A DNA stretch of 64,000 nucleotides from Zoroaster sp. YZ-2022 (lineage: Eukaryota > Echinodermata > Asteroidea > Forcipulatida > Zoroasteridae), in assembly GCA_029582265.1 (NCBI GenBank), contig CM055823.1:8712321-8776320 (forward strand), in the 5' to 3' direction. Within the stretch, counting starts at the first letter, position 1, and the number at the start of each line of letters is the position of its first letter. Below are positions 23,701 to 37,490 of this stretch, piece by piece. The position numbers were made by a program, and so were the translations under genes. The notes under the pieces were generated by a model, which made no database searches, was not told the origin of the DNA, and was given only the letters and a program-made list of their open reading frames with translations.

Positions 23701-25631
23701 AAAACAATGGAAATGTAAAAAGCATAATAACTCCCAAATGGAATGGCGTAGAGACTTGCAAGTTTTACACAAACATTTCTACCACATTGTAGATGTATCA
23801 AACATTATTAATCTATATAAACTTAAGTGGTTCCGGTATTATCGGTTAAAACAATAGAAAATGTAAATCCCTATAAATACCGAACGTAATGATTTACAGA
23901 CTTGTAACTTGGTACAAACATTTTGATGGTATCACAAAATCACAGGTTCCGGTTTAATGGGCTAACACAATCAAAATATAAAACGAACAAAAAACAAACA
24001 AAAAACACTGTAACTCCTTAATAGAAAGGTGTACATAATGCTCCACTATCAATTGGATTTACTAATACACGATAAGGAAGCTCGGTTGTCCAGTGGTGAA
24101 TGCGTCTGACTGCATTCAGCGGAAATCTTCTGTAAAACTATTTTTCCATTGTGAGCGGCCTCTAGAGGGCGCTGATACCATAATTAATTATCTTGTTTGG
24201 TGTGTCTTCCGCCGACAGACAGGTTCAGTGGAACATGTCACAGGTCACAATAAGCCTCATCGGAATTGTGTGCGCAATGACTTATGGGAGTCGGTTTTGG
24301 GAAAAAAAGTTGTAAACAAACGCACAGGTTTATGCACAAAGTCAAGGGAGGATAAATGTGGTCGATCAGAAACGTTACGTCTTTTTTACGTATTATAGCA
24401 AAATTTTTGGGAAAAAACCATTAAGAATTGGTTAAATTACATACAAAACATTTGTATAATTAAGAAAATAATCATTTATATTCCCAGAAACCACGCAACC
24501 GGAGGATTTCTCAGCTGATTTCTGGAGTGACAGTTATATTCTAATTTGCTCGTCGCACTGTACTTTTTAGGCAAACTCGATCACTACTAACGGCCGAGAA
24601 GTGTCGGACCTTATTTCTTTTAGAAATATTCTCCCTATCGACAAAAAATATATATAATTATTGCATAACAATTAAAGGATGGTAATGAGTAGAAAACAGT
24701 GCCTTGTGTCACTTGCTTTTTTGATAATCAATTGTTATTATTTTTTGTAATTAGCGGTAGGAACAATAATTTATTTCCGTTTGACAAAAGCTATCATTAA
24801 AACAATATTAATCCCGAGGGGATTAAAATAGGTCTCATTTCATAGGATCATTTCATAGGATTAAAAAAGTCTCATTTCAGATCACTTATTCACTTATTGT
24901 TATTATATAAATCATAAATCACTTACCACATTTCAGCCATTTTCGAATCTCTTTGGGGTCGGTGCTGATCAGAAAGGAGTCATAGTAGGTCACATTGAAG
25001 TGTCTGCATGGTGTCTGAGTATTCATACCACCTGGATGAATCTCGGTACACTGGCATGGATCCTCAACTGGAATTAACCAGCGGTATATATTGTTTGAGT
25101 TGGGATCTGGTTCTCTTCCTATAGAGCAGATCATAGCTAAACAAAAAATAATAAAAATAAACACAAAGTTTGACAAAAAATTGTGATTCATAAAATAAAC
25201 TCTATATGTTTCATAATCAGTTTGATAATGGCACAGCTGTGATTAATGGAACAATAAGCCCCACAAATCCAGATGTAATTATACCGAGCAGACCAAACAA
25301 TGCTATTTTAAAATCTGTTTGATAAATTTAACAATTGTGATTAATGAAATAATAAGCCTTATCTAGATGCAATTATACTATACAGAACAGAACACGCAAT
25401 TCTAGTTCAATAGGTTGGTTTTAGTGGCAAATGTGTTGTGTTAGGAATAAGTAGTTAATATGTGGCATTAACACATATTCCATTTTCTCACTATGAGAGA
25501 CTGCAGAGTGGAGAATAGTGGATTTGCTTATTGACGAAACATAAGAAAAACATAAAGTAGAGCTTACCTTCAGTCGTATTCGCATGTAGAAAAAGCGACA
25601 GAATTGCCAGCATTCCCACATAAAAGGCCAT
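17756..25631 (-). CDS. gene A: secreted Thr-rich mucin-like protein
   Basis: Seven exons on the minus strand: 25631-25568, 25136-24927, 21158-20874, 20642-20541, 19452-19338, 18460-18348 and 18036-17756. All have GT..AG borders, and five of the six introns are phase 1 (the fifth is phase 2). Product 389 aa. Residues 1-20 form a signal peptide. Residues 22-91 are a small domain with five Cys, including DPCQC. Residues 92-186 are almost pure Thr/Ser/Glu/Pro in about 17-residue repeats ending STTPVTTE, a probable O-glycosylated stalk. Residues 187-380 form a globular region with RWRQFWWYK, GDCDV and FGVDLLF. Family not recognised. Every boundary is shared with gene B. The final GIFVV tail differs from B and could be replaced by a further exon, since AG|GTATTT sits at its start. 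Confidence 0.8.
19674..19730 (+). mobile_element. SINE body fragment
   Basis: Reverse orientation copy of the segment ggtgaaattcttgcgtcggg to taattttgcc; belongs to the 1132-1399 family. Confidence 0.6.
20228..20345 (+). mobile_element. SINE body, headless copy in gene A intron
   Basis: gatgaaattcttgcgtcgag joined to ttgcctatacaccgacgtat, followed by the gagtgctta hairpin segment. The ends carry short inverted repeats (tttatacgatt / aatcgtataaa). The matching copy in gene B lies at 34215-34335, so it predates the duplication. Confidence 0.65.
21412..23680. repeat. insertion specific to copy A with internal duplication
   Basis: Present between exons 3 and 2 of gene A and absent from the equivalent place in gene B (near 35410-35490). 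It contains a diverged tandem duplication of about 900 bp: ggattttggcagaaataaag occurs near 22677 and 23580, catatggtataag near 22616 and 23500, and aatccaataactac near 22180 and 23010. No coding signal. Confidence 0.65.
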
Positions 25632-25730
25632 TCTGAAAGCTGTTCAAGTCACCAATGTAGACTATGAGTCAAGTCCAAGGCACTGGCTGTTGCAAATTAT
25701 CAACCTTGTAGATTAAACTGAAATCGAGTG

Positions 25731-25739
25731 TATATATAC
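25731..25739 (-). promoter_or_regulatory. TATA box of gene A
   Basis: TATATATAC about 100 bases upstream of the gene A start, followed in the sense direction by gatttcagtttaatctac and ctacattggtgacttgaa. The whole block is conserved upstream of gene B and in part upstream of gene C, which marks it as a core promoter. Confidence 0.6.
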
Positions 25740-27764
25740 ACACAGGATCTTGAGTAAACACAATTTATTCGGGTGTCAACACAGGGCACAATATTATTTT
25801 TGGTCAAAACCCAGTACAGAATCAGTAAATAAAAATCCCTCTCAGAAACTACACAAAATGTATAGATGGATGTCTACTCAGTAGGAGCTCCAACCCAATA
25901 CTGACTATGATCTATTTCATTTCTCAGTATCAAAAGCCCCTGCGTGTGGCCGAATTTGATTCGTTAGTTATCATGACGTAATTGCCGTATCTAACGCAAT
26001 GATAGACAGCGCGCAGCGTGTATGCGCACGCACGTACTATATAGAAGACTTCAAGAACACTTGGATCAATATATATTTAATCAAAACCCTTTGTTGTCCA
26101 ATTAAAATTGTATTTCATATAAGCGTGAAATATACGGAAGTGTTAAAGGTGCAATACCGTCACGATCAGAGCAGACTTCCAATAGGGCATGAAAGCGGTG
26201 TCCTAGTTTAAGATGAACACAGTGACTGAAACTTACTGGCTCATTTATACAACAGCAATGGTAATATGACATTATAATGCGTGGGTATTATTTTAAAATA
26301 AGCCCTCCGATTCCATGCCCTGTTGATCGGCACATTATTGTGACATAGCATAACTCACTCCATCCACTCGGTAAAAAAAAGCAACAAACGGTTGTATATA
26401 TTAAAAGATGGATGATGTACATTTCATAACATGCGTTTAATTTGATATCAGCAACCGGAGTGGTACAATTACAATAGGTGTCTAAACTATAGTGGTCAAA
26501 GGTGTTTATATTTGGTAAGTTGTCAAACATTAGAATGAATACTAACAATGTAAATATATTTCACTAGTATCACAACAACATGCTGAAACTTTCACAGACT
26601 GATTTTGCAATTATGTCTTGATTCTTACGAAGTATTACGTTTGTCCAGTAAGAACTGACAAGGAGCCAGACATGTTAGTTAATAACCAACTTGTGGTAGT
26701 TAACCATTTTTATTTACTCCAAATATATGCAAACAACATTAATTCCGAATCATCCTTGGGGAAACGTGGTTTTAATTAGGAATATTAGGAATAAAATTGG
26801 CCGCCAGCAACTGCACAATATACATGAAAAGGAATATATTTCAGACACCTAAATTTACAAATGAATGTTTTGTTCCAATTTGGGACACAATGCAATGCCA
26901 CTGAAAAAGAAATTAAATTAAAAAAATGTCAGAAATTGCATTCAAAATAGCGAAAAACTCGGGCGATACATCTTTAACAAGAAAATAGTGGAAAACAATT
27001 TATTGTGCACTCGTTTCTCCCTAGTGCAAGGAAAATCATGACAGCAGACCTTATTATGTGTAAAAATACGGTTTATAATTAATTGCTTTACGGTCAACTC
27101 ACTTGCTAAGTGCCTTTTGATGAGTCTTAGCTAGTGTGCCTATTGTTAAATTGAAACTGAAATACATTGAATAATAGACGAATTTGAAATTGACCCAGAC
27201 TGCGCACTTCCGCATCGAAACCAAGGCTCTCTTTGTCAAGTCACAACACCGATGCGAGGTAGACAATAGAACGACTCGGGCTCCCATCATGCAGCTCATG
27301 TGTCAATACTGAGAGCCTCGTTATCAAACCCGGAAGTACGCAGATCAACGTTAATTTCGTCATCTTGGGATTTGTCTATGTGATTTGTTTTTTGTCAACT
27401 TTTAAACGCTGATTTTCACCAAGTTTAGTCATCAGAACACTTCCAATGTATTCTGGGAATCAAAGATGGCCGCCTAAACATCCAAAAACAAAATCGCCCA
27501 ATTTGTAAATTTTCAACATAAAAAATGCTAAATAAATCAGATTTTTTGTACAAAATTCAGTAATAATGTTACCCAATAGAGCCTCCAGGTGTGATTTCAG
27601 TGACGACACTCGCATGTACTTCAAACAATATATGTGACAAGTTTGATGGCCAACGGGTGAACAACTGAGGACACATTTTTAAAATACTCTTTTATATCAA
27701 CATTTATCAAAACGGTACTGTAGCGCCGTCTAACAGCTTTCCATGGAAATTGTTATGACATGCG
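25740..27764. other. upstream region of gene A and duplication junction
   Basis: Non-coding. Its first 1.4 kb matches 37491-39885. The last 600 bases (27165-27764) are unique and separate the two duplication copies. A YY1-like AGATGGCCGCC lies near 27465. Confidence 0.6.
26142..26350. mobile_element. foldback MITE-like element, copy 2
   Basis: Left arm from ttaaaggtgcaataccgtca through agggcatgaaagcgg to acagtgactgaaac; right arm inverted, ending gattccatgccctgttgatc. It lies about 510 bp upstream of the gene A start. Confidence 0.5.
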
Positions 27765-28399
27765 ATAGATCTTGTTGCATGGAGATTAGTGAGACTCTGC
27801 TGATGGATAGAGTTGAAAGGGAAGAGGATATCCTGCAATGTGTGGTTTATAAGTTCACATAGTAAGGAAATTATTTTTTCAGACGTAATTATCTTATCCA
27901 GTAACAACGTTGGCGAAAAATATTGTCATCCAATACGTAAACATTTAAGTCATTGAGTGCAAACATACATTCACGTTGAAAAAATGGTGAATAATATGGA
28001 GTTATATAAAGGTTTCAAATTATATGCACTACGTTGAATACAAACCAGCTGTACGCCTTATTTCATTTAAATAACATTGCCGAGGGAAACTGTTTGACTA
28101 TTCCTTAATACGATTTAATATTACCGTTCTCATGAAAAGCAACACAAGTGATATAATTGTAATCGAAATAATTATTTTATATTAAAACGGCCTATGAAAT
28201 AAAACATTAGAAAACATCCATGCTCCTAGACAGTAAAAACAAAATCGCGTTTATTTTTGACATAATGTTAAGATTGAGTGCCGCCTATGATATTTTCTGA
28301 CTTCTCCCATTTTTTGTGTGAAACCACTCATATAAAATCATGATTGCAATGGCAGCCGTTTATTTTGAACATTTGTTGAAATTGTTGAATTGAACATAT

Positions 28400-31300
28400 C
28401 TACGACGTTTCATGAAAATTTGCCAGAGAACGAAAAACAAACAGTCCTGATAGAGTTATAAAGTAGAAAGTGATGTCAAAATGGCTACAGAGTTGTGTAT
28501 AATGTTTTGAAGTTCAACCATTCATATTTCATAGACCCTTTTAATTTACATTTGTACTATATACGACAAGAACGGCTCTATCAATCCACATGATAGAGTA
28601 CTTTTAAAACATCATTTTAGTATTAAATGCACACATTGTCGAATGTCTTGTTTGTATTTGCTAATACTAACTTTCACAGTTCTTAAGTTGTATATTACTA
28701 ACGCTCATCACAGTATCTAAGTATCAATGGATGTTATAACCAAATGGTCATTGCTGCACGTATACATAACGAGCAAGGCAATGGAGTCAAAACGTAGAAC
28801 GATCAACGATATGAAACGTCAAGATTAAATAAAGTGGGTGACGTATGTCGACTATTATTGTATTTGTACTTAAAATGTATATTAACAACAAACTCTGACG
28901 GACTCAATATACGTTTTAGTATTTTTAACAACTGTCGAAATAGCTAATGACTCGAAGCAAGCTCATCAGGTTCTTAACATAAACTACGATTCGGTTTATA
29001 TGTTTAACACACACCACTTTTTGGTTGTCAAACATCTTATGTTCGCAATTCCATTAGGAGTTAAATCAATTGTTATTATCGTTTGTCCAATAGTTGTCTA
29101 CCAACTCAAAGCTTAGTGCAATCTAACTATATCTCGATCGATACTGAAATATTTAAAACATTCATAATGTATTTATATTTATATTAAATCCATTATAAAG
29201 TACTGCTTGATAAGAAAGCAATCTAACAATAGTTATTCTATATATACTGAAACACTGAATACATTCATATATGTGATGTACAGGACACCATTTCATACAT
29301 GACGTTTTACATACATATTATTATGAAATCAAATTTGTTTGTCATCAAATTGTGAAAATATTTTGTCTAATGTCTTTTCGCATGTTTAAAAAGCACTACT
29401 TTAGAATGGAGGTTTAACTTTATCTATTGGTAAGCAAACTCCTATTATTATACAATGTCGTCTGATTTGTTCGAAAATAAATTGTTTTACGAAAGACTGG
29501 TATACTACATGGACTGAAAAACACTAAAACCATTTTTGCTAAACACAGCACAAGCATCGCCTCAATAAATGCAATACATTTACAGTTTTAAAGTCCAACA
29601 AAAAAAACGCTACAGCATTTTGCTATTACTAGATTATCAAATCAACGAACTATTATCTAAAAGCTTACTGAGTGTTTAGTTAGTACACCTACCATTCATT
29701 CTGAAAATTGTTTTTGTTTCAAGTGCTTTCATCTGGATTTGTTATGTTGAATTTACAAAAGCTACAATTATGCAATTTTGTGTACAATATGTAACAGTTT
29801 TTCATTGTTTTTTTTCTCAAAAACGTAAGCACGTATTGTGATTAAATTTTCACACTTTAGTTAACATTACATATTTTCTTTTCTGTATAATTAAACTGTA
29901 GTTTTGAAATGAACGTACATCACAGAGTTCTAGTGTTAATTCTGCCATTTAACATTGCAAACAGAGAGTATCCTGCCAACACGAAAGTGTTAAAATAACA
30001 GAAGATGGCACAACTTTATTCTTCCACTGTGTTTATTTTGGGCGACTTGCGCATTATTAACACCAGCGGTGTAGTTCTTAACACCTTAGCTTTGACAGTG
30101 TACATATTGTAATGCTAAGTAGGCCTAAGTAAGTGTGTTGGATTGTCAACTTATATTTTATCTTTAACATGCCAGTACAATAACTGTATTATACCATACT
30201 CACCTAGCTATACACATGTTTGTTATTTGTCATGGGACAAAATGTAAAACATATGGGAAACTCCATAACTCATTTAACTAATTGATCCAAGTTTATTATA
30301 TATAGTTTTGCACTTACACTTAAAATACTATTTACAACAAGAAAAATCGATATTACTTATACCTTTTTACTGTAAACGGGAAAAAAGTACAACATTGGTA
30401 ACAACATGATAACACGAATAGCCCGTTATTATCTAAAAGCTAACTTGATGTCAAGTTGGTAAATGTTCCAATCATCCAAAACAAAATAATAATGATGCAC
30501 ATGATTTAAAGAAACAAAATATTTGAAATAAGTGAAATGCTGAATTAACAAGTTGCCATCCACAAACTTTGTCTAAAATATGAGAACACAACAAAAGGAT
30601 CGTGCTTTCTCAGAAAAGGGAGCTTCTGTTTTGACGAAACTTTCACAGATTTGTTTTATTTCTGGAAAACTAGATAAAATGATCGTTTCGTCATCACGAA
30701 GTGACACTTTTGTAAAACCAAGAACAATTATTATATTACATATCTTGACTTTATTCACCAAAGGCTACAATGTCACGAAGTTTCGTACTTGGCAGTGTTT
30801 TACTTTCTTAATTAGAGTTATTATCACAGGCATAAATTGTGTTGAAATTACCTTCTTTTCATCGAACAGACAACAAACGCAATTCACTTAAAATGTATAA
30901 ACTGTGAGCACCCTGAAGAAAGGGAGTTTATATAACGTAATACAGGAAGTCTGTTCACTCTGTTCACATCAGAGCCCTACAGTATGTAGCGATGTTATTA
31001 ATTAGACGCAGTGTCTTGATGATAGCCACTTGGGCGTCAAGTGAGCATTGTGCGCACACTTCATGTGCGTGTTGAGGTGATTCGTGCTGGCAGCCAATGA
31101 TCTTCCATCAACTGCAAAATACGCCAAACGTAACGCACTATTGCTACCATTCAGACAGTTACCTACCAACATGTAGTCTTAACAGCTCATGTACGCTGCA
31201 CATGACCTACATGAAAACAGTGTGCCAGTCGGCCATAACCCAGTCTACGGCATTGTATTCAAAATGTGTACACGTTAAACTAGACGTGGGTGAATTCGCT

Positions 31301-31700
31301 AAATGTGTACAGCGTAGTAGTGTCACTTTGAAGTTTAACACAAGCAGCTGTGTTAAAAGTATTCAAGAACTGATACATGTTTACTCATTCACCCAATAAT
31401 TTACTGTTAAAACGTCAGAGAGTCAAAACAAAATCAAATCGTTCAAAGCTTTAAAATGGAGAAAAGCGTGTTTTAAAATGGATGTGTTCTTCAAATGTTA
31501 ATTTTATCCTGGGGGTAGTTGAGTGCCACTTCCTGATAACGGTGACGATTTGATATCAAATACCAATGTTGTACTTTCAATTTAACGATTATGGTGAATA
31601 TTGTACTATGCCGTGTGTCGTCTTCACAAACACTCGATGTTGACATATTAGGCTTATTCATCATCTAGAAATATGAAATAAAAAAGTGTGGTTTATATTT
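28400..31700. other. 3.3 kb copy-B-specific stretch, no gene seen
   Basis: AT-rich, with open frames of at most about 100 codons, none with a recognisable domain or clear splice context. If gene B has a further 3' exon it could lie here, but I could not identify one. Confidence 0.4.
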
Positions 31701-31806
31701 AGAAATGTTCACGGATGTGCAATTGCACGGAAATAATCACAAATTGAATACATGGCTCGTTTATTAATTAATTATGATTTGTGACGTCATTGGTTCTAAT
31801 TTATGT

Positions 31807-34800
31807 TTAAATGATTTGCCTCTGTTTGATTTGGTCAGCCACTATGGGTGCAGGTGTTTTGATTATAACGAACAATTGAACAAAAATACCTCTGAAGTGT
31901 ATGAACAATCCATTGTTCGGTGATGGCGATTGGCTTTTCGCATCAAATAGAAGATCCACTCCAAATACATTATCTGGACCAGAAGGACCGTCGTTACACA
32001 TACCATGTCCCAGGCTTAGTGACGTATACCATTCACAATTATCATCATCCAACTGAAGAGACTTCACACCATGTTCATCGCGGTATTGGAAAGAGTCTTG
32101 ATATTTTATAGGACTCCGACCTGAAAAGAGAAATGCACGAACTAAAATACGGTTCTCTATTGTATTTATAAAATGGGATAATATGGCCAATGCAAATGTT
32201 TCTATGAGCTACGGACGCCTTACGACGTTCATTTAGTTTCAAATAAATGTGAATGTATTTCAATGTATTTATAATAAAACAATTGTGACTTTCAATTTGT
32301 TAATTGTCAATAAAATATGCAAATGGGGTTTGTCTGTATTAGAAAAAAATACAGTGGAATATAGTTTTCTGCTCTGAAAAGAAAAAAAAAAGATTATGGG
32401 AGACATTTTTTTATGACAGTACCCTCCTCCATAAATATTTGGGTCAGGGCATGTCAACCGTCCACAAAGTATCGCCGCCTATATAGGCCTACGAGTCTCC
32501 GTGCGGCTGGTTGCATGCAGAATGACAACCAATCATCCAACTGTTAGATACAGCCATACACACAGTCTGAGTTGTTGATTATAAGTATAATCTGTACCTA
32601 CCACTGATATTTTTAGGGTTCCACACATTTCCATGTCTTATCTGTCTCTCTGTGTGATCGTGGAAAGCCTCCCATACAGCGTGAGCGACATTGTTGCTAG
32701 GATCAAATGTCCACCTTTAAGACAAAACAGTTTAAGTTTTAATTCTGGAACTACATATGACTTGATTGTGTTTTTGTCATGAAGTCATAATTATTTTGGT
32801 TATATTTTGACTCATATTTACTGACTTTTAGTGACATTCATGGTTCACCAGCCATACGCTGATGAAGAGGTTTCGAGGTTATTTCAACTTATTTTCCGCA
32901 TTTTCGTCGTAAATACAATTATTGGGAACCAATATGGCCGCCATTTCGTGATAATAATATATATTTGTATTAATACGATATGTTGCTAAAAACTCAAACT
33001 ATTGTGTTGTAATCATTTAAAGCCCATAGTTATATACTACTGAGTAGTCTAGAAAAGCATAAATGATCACAGCTTACTGAAAGTAAATGCATGTTCACTA
33101 TTGTCTCGTTAACGACACAATGGAATTAGCTGAAACTGCAATATTGGTATAGATACATGAACATTTACCAAACGTGGACGTATACTGACATTAACTGTAA
33201 CTGATGATTTTGTGATGTACATGTGTACCAATTTGGATGAAATTTTGGAAAATGCTATATTTTACTGAAATGGAGAGGGCACTTCCACGAACTTAACGTT
33301 TAAATTAAGTAAGACGTTCGAATACACGGCTGCGTTATTACAACATAATTGCATAACTCAATTCATTCCAATTCGACACGGCATGAGCGCTATACATTTG
33401 TAACGGGCCTGGCATATCAGTTGTAATGAAATACAAATTACATTACATCTAGCCATGATGGATAAAATTATATTGAAATGTTTGCCATCTTTGAAATTAC
33501 AAAATCTGTCATGAATCAGTTTACCTGTATACCGTTCCTATTGAGTCTCTTGCCAGTATCTCGGTGCCGTTTTCTTGAAGAAAATCCGGCAGACGACTAA
33601 AACAGTAGTCAGCGGTCACATCACAGTCTCCATAATTATCTGAAAATTGTATAAAAGGATCAAACTTTAATAGCCTAAGCTCTGAAAACATTTGCTGTTA
33701 ACATACCTAATAAGTTTCCCAAGGCTTTCTGCTTCGTACAGGACCAGTTGAGGGCGAACAAATCTATGTTTTTCTTTAAGAAAATGAAAGTTGATATCCT
33801 CACTGTTCTTACGAAGGTTAGTTAACTGTTGCTAACTTTTCCTTCGTGAAAACGCAAATGTCGATTTTCTGAAATGTTCCATTATAGCGTACGTGCACAA
33901 CAGAATATACGAGAAGCAGTTTATTTATTTATTTATTTTATTTATTTATTTTATTTATTTTATTTTGTATTATCCTTTTTCTCACTGGTCACGATATGAT
34001 AAACAACACGCTATTCTTTTTTGTACTCTCGAAAACACATTTTGAGCTGTTGTGTTGGACAAAATATGATTAAAATTGAAATTTTTAAAATGTTTAAAAT
34101 TGAAAGGACCATTCTATTAAAAAAATCCATTAGCCGTAATTAATTATTCTATGGCATAAGTTTGAAATATGTACTTTCACACATATACACAATGTACCAA
34201 TATACTATAATAATTATAGATTGATGACATTCTTGCGTCGAGGAATAAACAATTTATACGATTTTGCCTATACACCGACGTATGTATGAAACACTGTATA
34301 CTCAGTGCTTACTGCGTGTCTGTGAAAATAATCGTATAAAAATAATAGTAATTTCATAAAAAGAAAGCAACTTAACTCTTCATTTTCTGGTAACTTGTTT
34401 TTAAATTGTCCCTTTGTGAAAATGGTGAGGATATTTTCAGCACCGTTTAGCGGTACTTTAGTGTAGTAATAGTGGAATCCTTGCTGATATTATGATCATT
34501 TGCCATCAAGAGTTTCCATGTATATATTTACCCTGCAGTACATCGGTGACTGATGTTGGCCAGCTGGTGTTTGCCTTGTACCACCAGAACAGTCTCCATC
34601 TAGCATTGTCTACGTTAATCACAGGGTAGGCAACTGACCAAAACAAATTAGACCGAATCATGAATATTTAAAACCTTTAGTTTTGTTAAATATTCAGAAA
34701 TACAATATAAAAACATATCTATAATGAAAAGTTATGTTTTCCATTATGATGTTTCTTCTTCATCATATTTCTTCAACTTTTTGTCAGAACACATTTTTGT

Positions 34801-37386
34801 CATAAAATATACAGTTAAAATGAGAATGTAATAAGTCCGTACATGTAAAAATATAAAATGTTAACAAACCTGTGGTCTTCACTTCTGTTGTTGGTGCTTC
34901 ACTAGTCGTTACTTCAGTCGTCACAGGCGTGGTGCTTTGTTCAGTAGTCGTCTTTGATGTAGTCTGTATTTCAGTCGTTACAGGCGTGGTGCTTTCGGCA
35001 GCAGTCGTAATTTCTGTAGTCTGCATTTCAGTCGTTACAGGCGTGGTGCTTTCGGCAGCAGTCGTAATTTCTGTAGTCTGTATTTCAGTCGTCACAGGCG
35101 TGGTGCTTTCGTCAGCAGTCGTCATATCTGTAGGCTGCATTTCTGTTGTAGATGCTTCGGTCGTTGATGGTTCGTTTACAAACAAATACAATTAAATCGT
35201 AAATACCTAAAACCCTACATTTTCAAATATCCATATAGAAAATATACAGCTATCATCAATTGTTTTGTTCTTGTCACTTGGCAAATAATTTAAAAAAATC
35301 ACTGAAGCGTGACCGGTTCTGCTACTGTGGCCTAAAACTAGTGGATTAAAAAGCCCTATAAATCCCGAATGAAATGATTTCCAGACTTTTGTAACTTAAT
35401 ACAAACATTTATTATGATATGTAAATGTACCTACAATTATTTTTTCAAAAATAAACAAATATAACAACAATTCACAAAAAAATCGGTTCCGGTTTAATGG
35501 GCTAAAACAATGTAAATGTAAAAAGCATAATAACTCCCAAATGGAATGGCGTAGAGACTTGCAAGTTTTACACAAACATTTCTACCACAGTATAGATGTA
35601 TATACAATTATTAAATCTATATAAACTTAAGTGGTTCCGGTATTATCGGATAAAACAATGGAAAATGTAAATCCCTATAAATACCGTAGGAAATGATTTA
35701 CAGACTTGTAACTTGGTACAAACATTTTTATGGTATCACAAAGGCACAGGTTCCGGTTTAATGGGCTAACACAATCGAAATATAAAACAAACAAAAACAA
35801 ACAAAAAACACAATAACTCCTTAATAGAAAGGTGTACAGACTTATAATGCTACAATTGGATTTACTAATACACGATAAGAAAGCTCCAGTGGTGAATGCG
35901 TCTGACTGCATTCAGCGGAAATCTTCTGTAAAACTATTTTCCCATGGTGAGCGGCCTCTAGAGGGCGCTGATACCATAATTAATTATCTTGTTTGGTGCG
36001 TCTTCCGCCGTCAGACAGGTTCAGTGGAACGTGTCACAATAAGCTTCATCGGAATTGTGCGCGCAATGAATTATGGGAGTCGGGTTTGGGAAAAGAGTTG
36101 TAAACAAACGCAAAGGTTTGTGCACAAAGTCAAGGGAGGATAAAGGTGGTCTGTCAGAAAAGTTACGTTTTTTTTTACGTATTATAGCAAAAAAATTGGG
36201 AAAAATATTAAGAATTGGTTAAATTACATACAGAACATTTGTATAATTAAGAAAATAATAATTTGTATTCCCAGAAACCACGCAAACGGAGGATTTCTCA
36301 GCTGATTTCTGGAGTGACAGTTATATTCTAATTTGCTCGTCGCACTGTACTTTTTAGGCAAACTCGATCACTACTAACGGCCGAGAAGTTTCGGAACTTA
36401 TTTCTTTTAGAAATATTCTCCCTATCGACAAAAACTATATATATTGCATATGATATTAAAGGATGATAATAAGTAGAAAACAGTGCCTTGTTTCACTTGC
36501 TTTTTTGATAATCAATAATTGTTATTATTTTTTGTAATTAGCGGTAGGAACAATAATTTATTTCCATTTGACAAAAGCTATCAGTAAAACAATATAAATC
36601 CCGAGGAGATTAAAATAGGCAAGTCTCATTTCAGATCACTTATTCACTTATTGTTATTATATAAATCATACATGACTTACCACATTTCAGCCATTTTCGA
36701 ATCTCTTTGGGGTCGGTGCTGATCAGAAAGGAGTCATAGTAGGTCACATTGAAGTGTCTGCATGGTGTGTGAGTATTCATACCACCTGGTTGAATCTCAG
36801 TACACTGACATGGATCCTCAACTGGAATTAACCAGCGGTATATATTGTTTGAGTTGGGATCTGGTTCTCTTCCTATAGAGCAGATCATAGCTAAACAAAA
36901 AATAATAAAAATAAACACAAAGTTTGACAACAAATTGTGATTCATAAAATAAACTCTACATGTTTCATAATCAGTTTGATAAATGGTACAGTTGTGATTA
37001 ATGGAACAATAAGCCCCACAAATCCAGATGTAATTATACCGAGCAGACCAAACAATGCTATTTCAAAATATGTTTGATAAATTTCACAATTGTGATTAAT
37101 GAAATAATAAGCCTTAACAAGATGTAATTATACTATACAGAATAGAACACGCAATTCTAGTTCAATAAGTTGATTTTAGTGGCAAATGTGTTGTGCTAGG
37201 AATAAGTAGTTAATTTGTGGCATTAACACATATTCCATTTTCTGACTATGAGAGACTGCAGAGTGGAGAATAGTGGATTTGCTTATTGACGAAACATAAG
37301 AAAAACATAAAGTAGAGCTTACCTTCAGCAGTATTCGCATGCAGGAAAAGTGACATAATTACCAGCATTCCCACATAAAAGGCCAT
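31807..37386 (-). CDS. gene B: paralog of gene A
   Basis: Seven exons: 37386-37323, 36890-36681, 35154-34870, 34633-34532, 33639-33525, 32714-32602 and 32120-31807. The first six have exactly the lengths seen in gene A (64, 210, 285, 102, 115, 113 nt) and the same phases. Product 400 aa: signal peptide, small Cys domain with EDPCQC, Thr-rich repeat stretch (about residues 92-186), then the globular region with WRLFWWYK and NVFGVDLLF. No frameshift or internal stop. Relative to A, two Cys in the last exon are replaced together (NCDC to NCEW, and PGC to AKS). The tail after HFRG differs from A because of a small indel. Likely secreted and glycosylated; the function is unknown. Confidence 0.8.
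34215..34335 (+). mobile_element. SINE body, headless copy in gene B intron
   Basis: Orthologous in position and sequence to 20228-20345 within the duplication. Confidence 0.65.
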
Positions 37387-37481
37387 TAAGCTGTTAAAGT
37401 CACCAATGTAGACCGTGAGTCGACTCCAAGGCACTGGCTGTTGCAAGTTATCAACCTTGTAGATTACACTGAAATCGAGTG

Positions 37482-37490
37482 TATATATAC
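37482..37490 (-). promoter_or_regulatory. TATA box of gene B
   Basis: TATATATAC about 96 bases upstream of the gene B ATG, in the same context as in gene A, including gatttcagtgtaatctac downstream of it in the sense direction. Confidence 0.6.

Larger units (their letters stand above)
16605..27165. repeat. segmental duplication, copy A
   Basis: Collinear with 27765-39885 from gatcttgttgcatg near 16608 to ggtcaactcacttgct near 27095. Homology covers non-coding sequence as well as all seven exons of the contained gene. The copies differ by large indels: 21412-23680 is present only here, while about 3.3 kb (28.4-31.7 kb) and about 1 kb (38.6-39.6 kb) are present only in copy B. Both genes keep the same orientation, so this is a direct tandem duplication. 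Confidence 0.85.

Noticed and set aside
24080..24130. tRNA-like segment gtccagtggtgaatgcgtct
   Set aside because: No box B and no closing acceptor stem; repeated in copy B only through the duplication.
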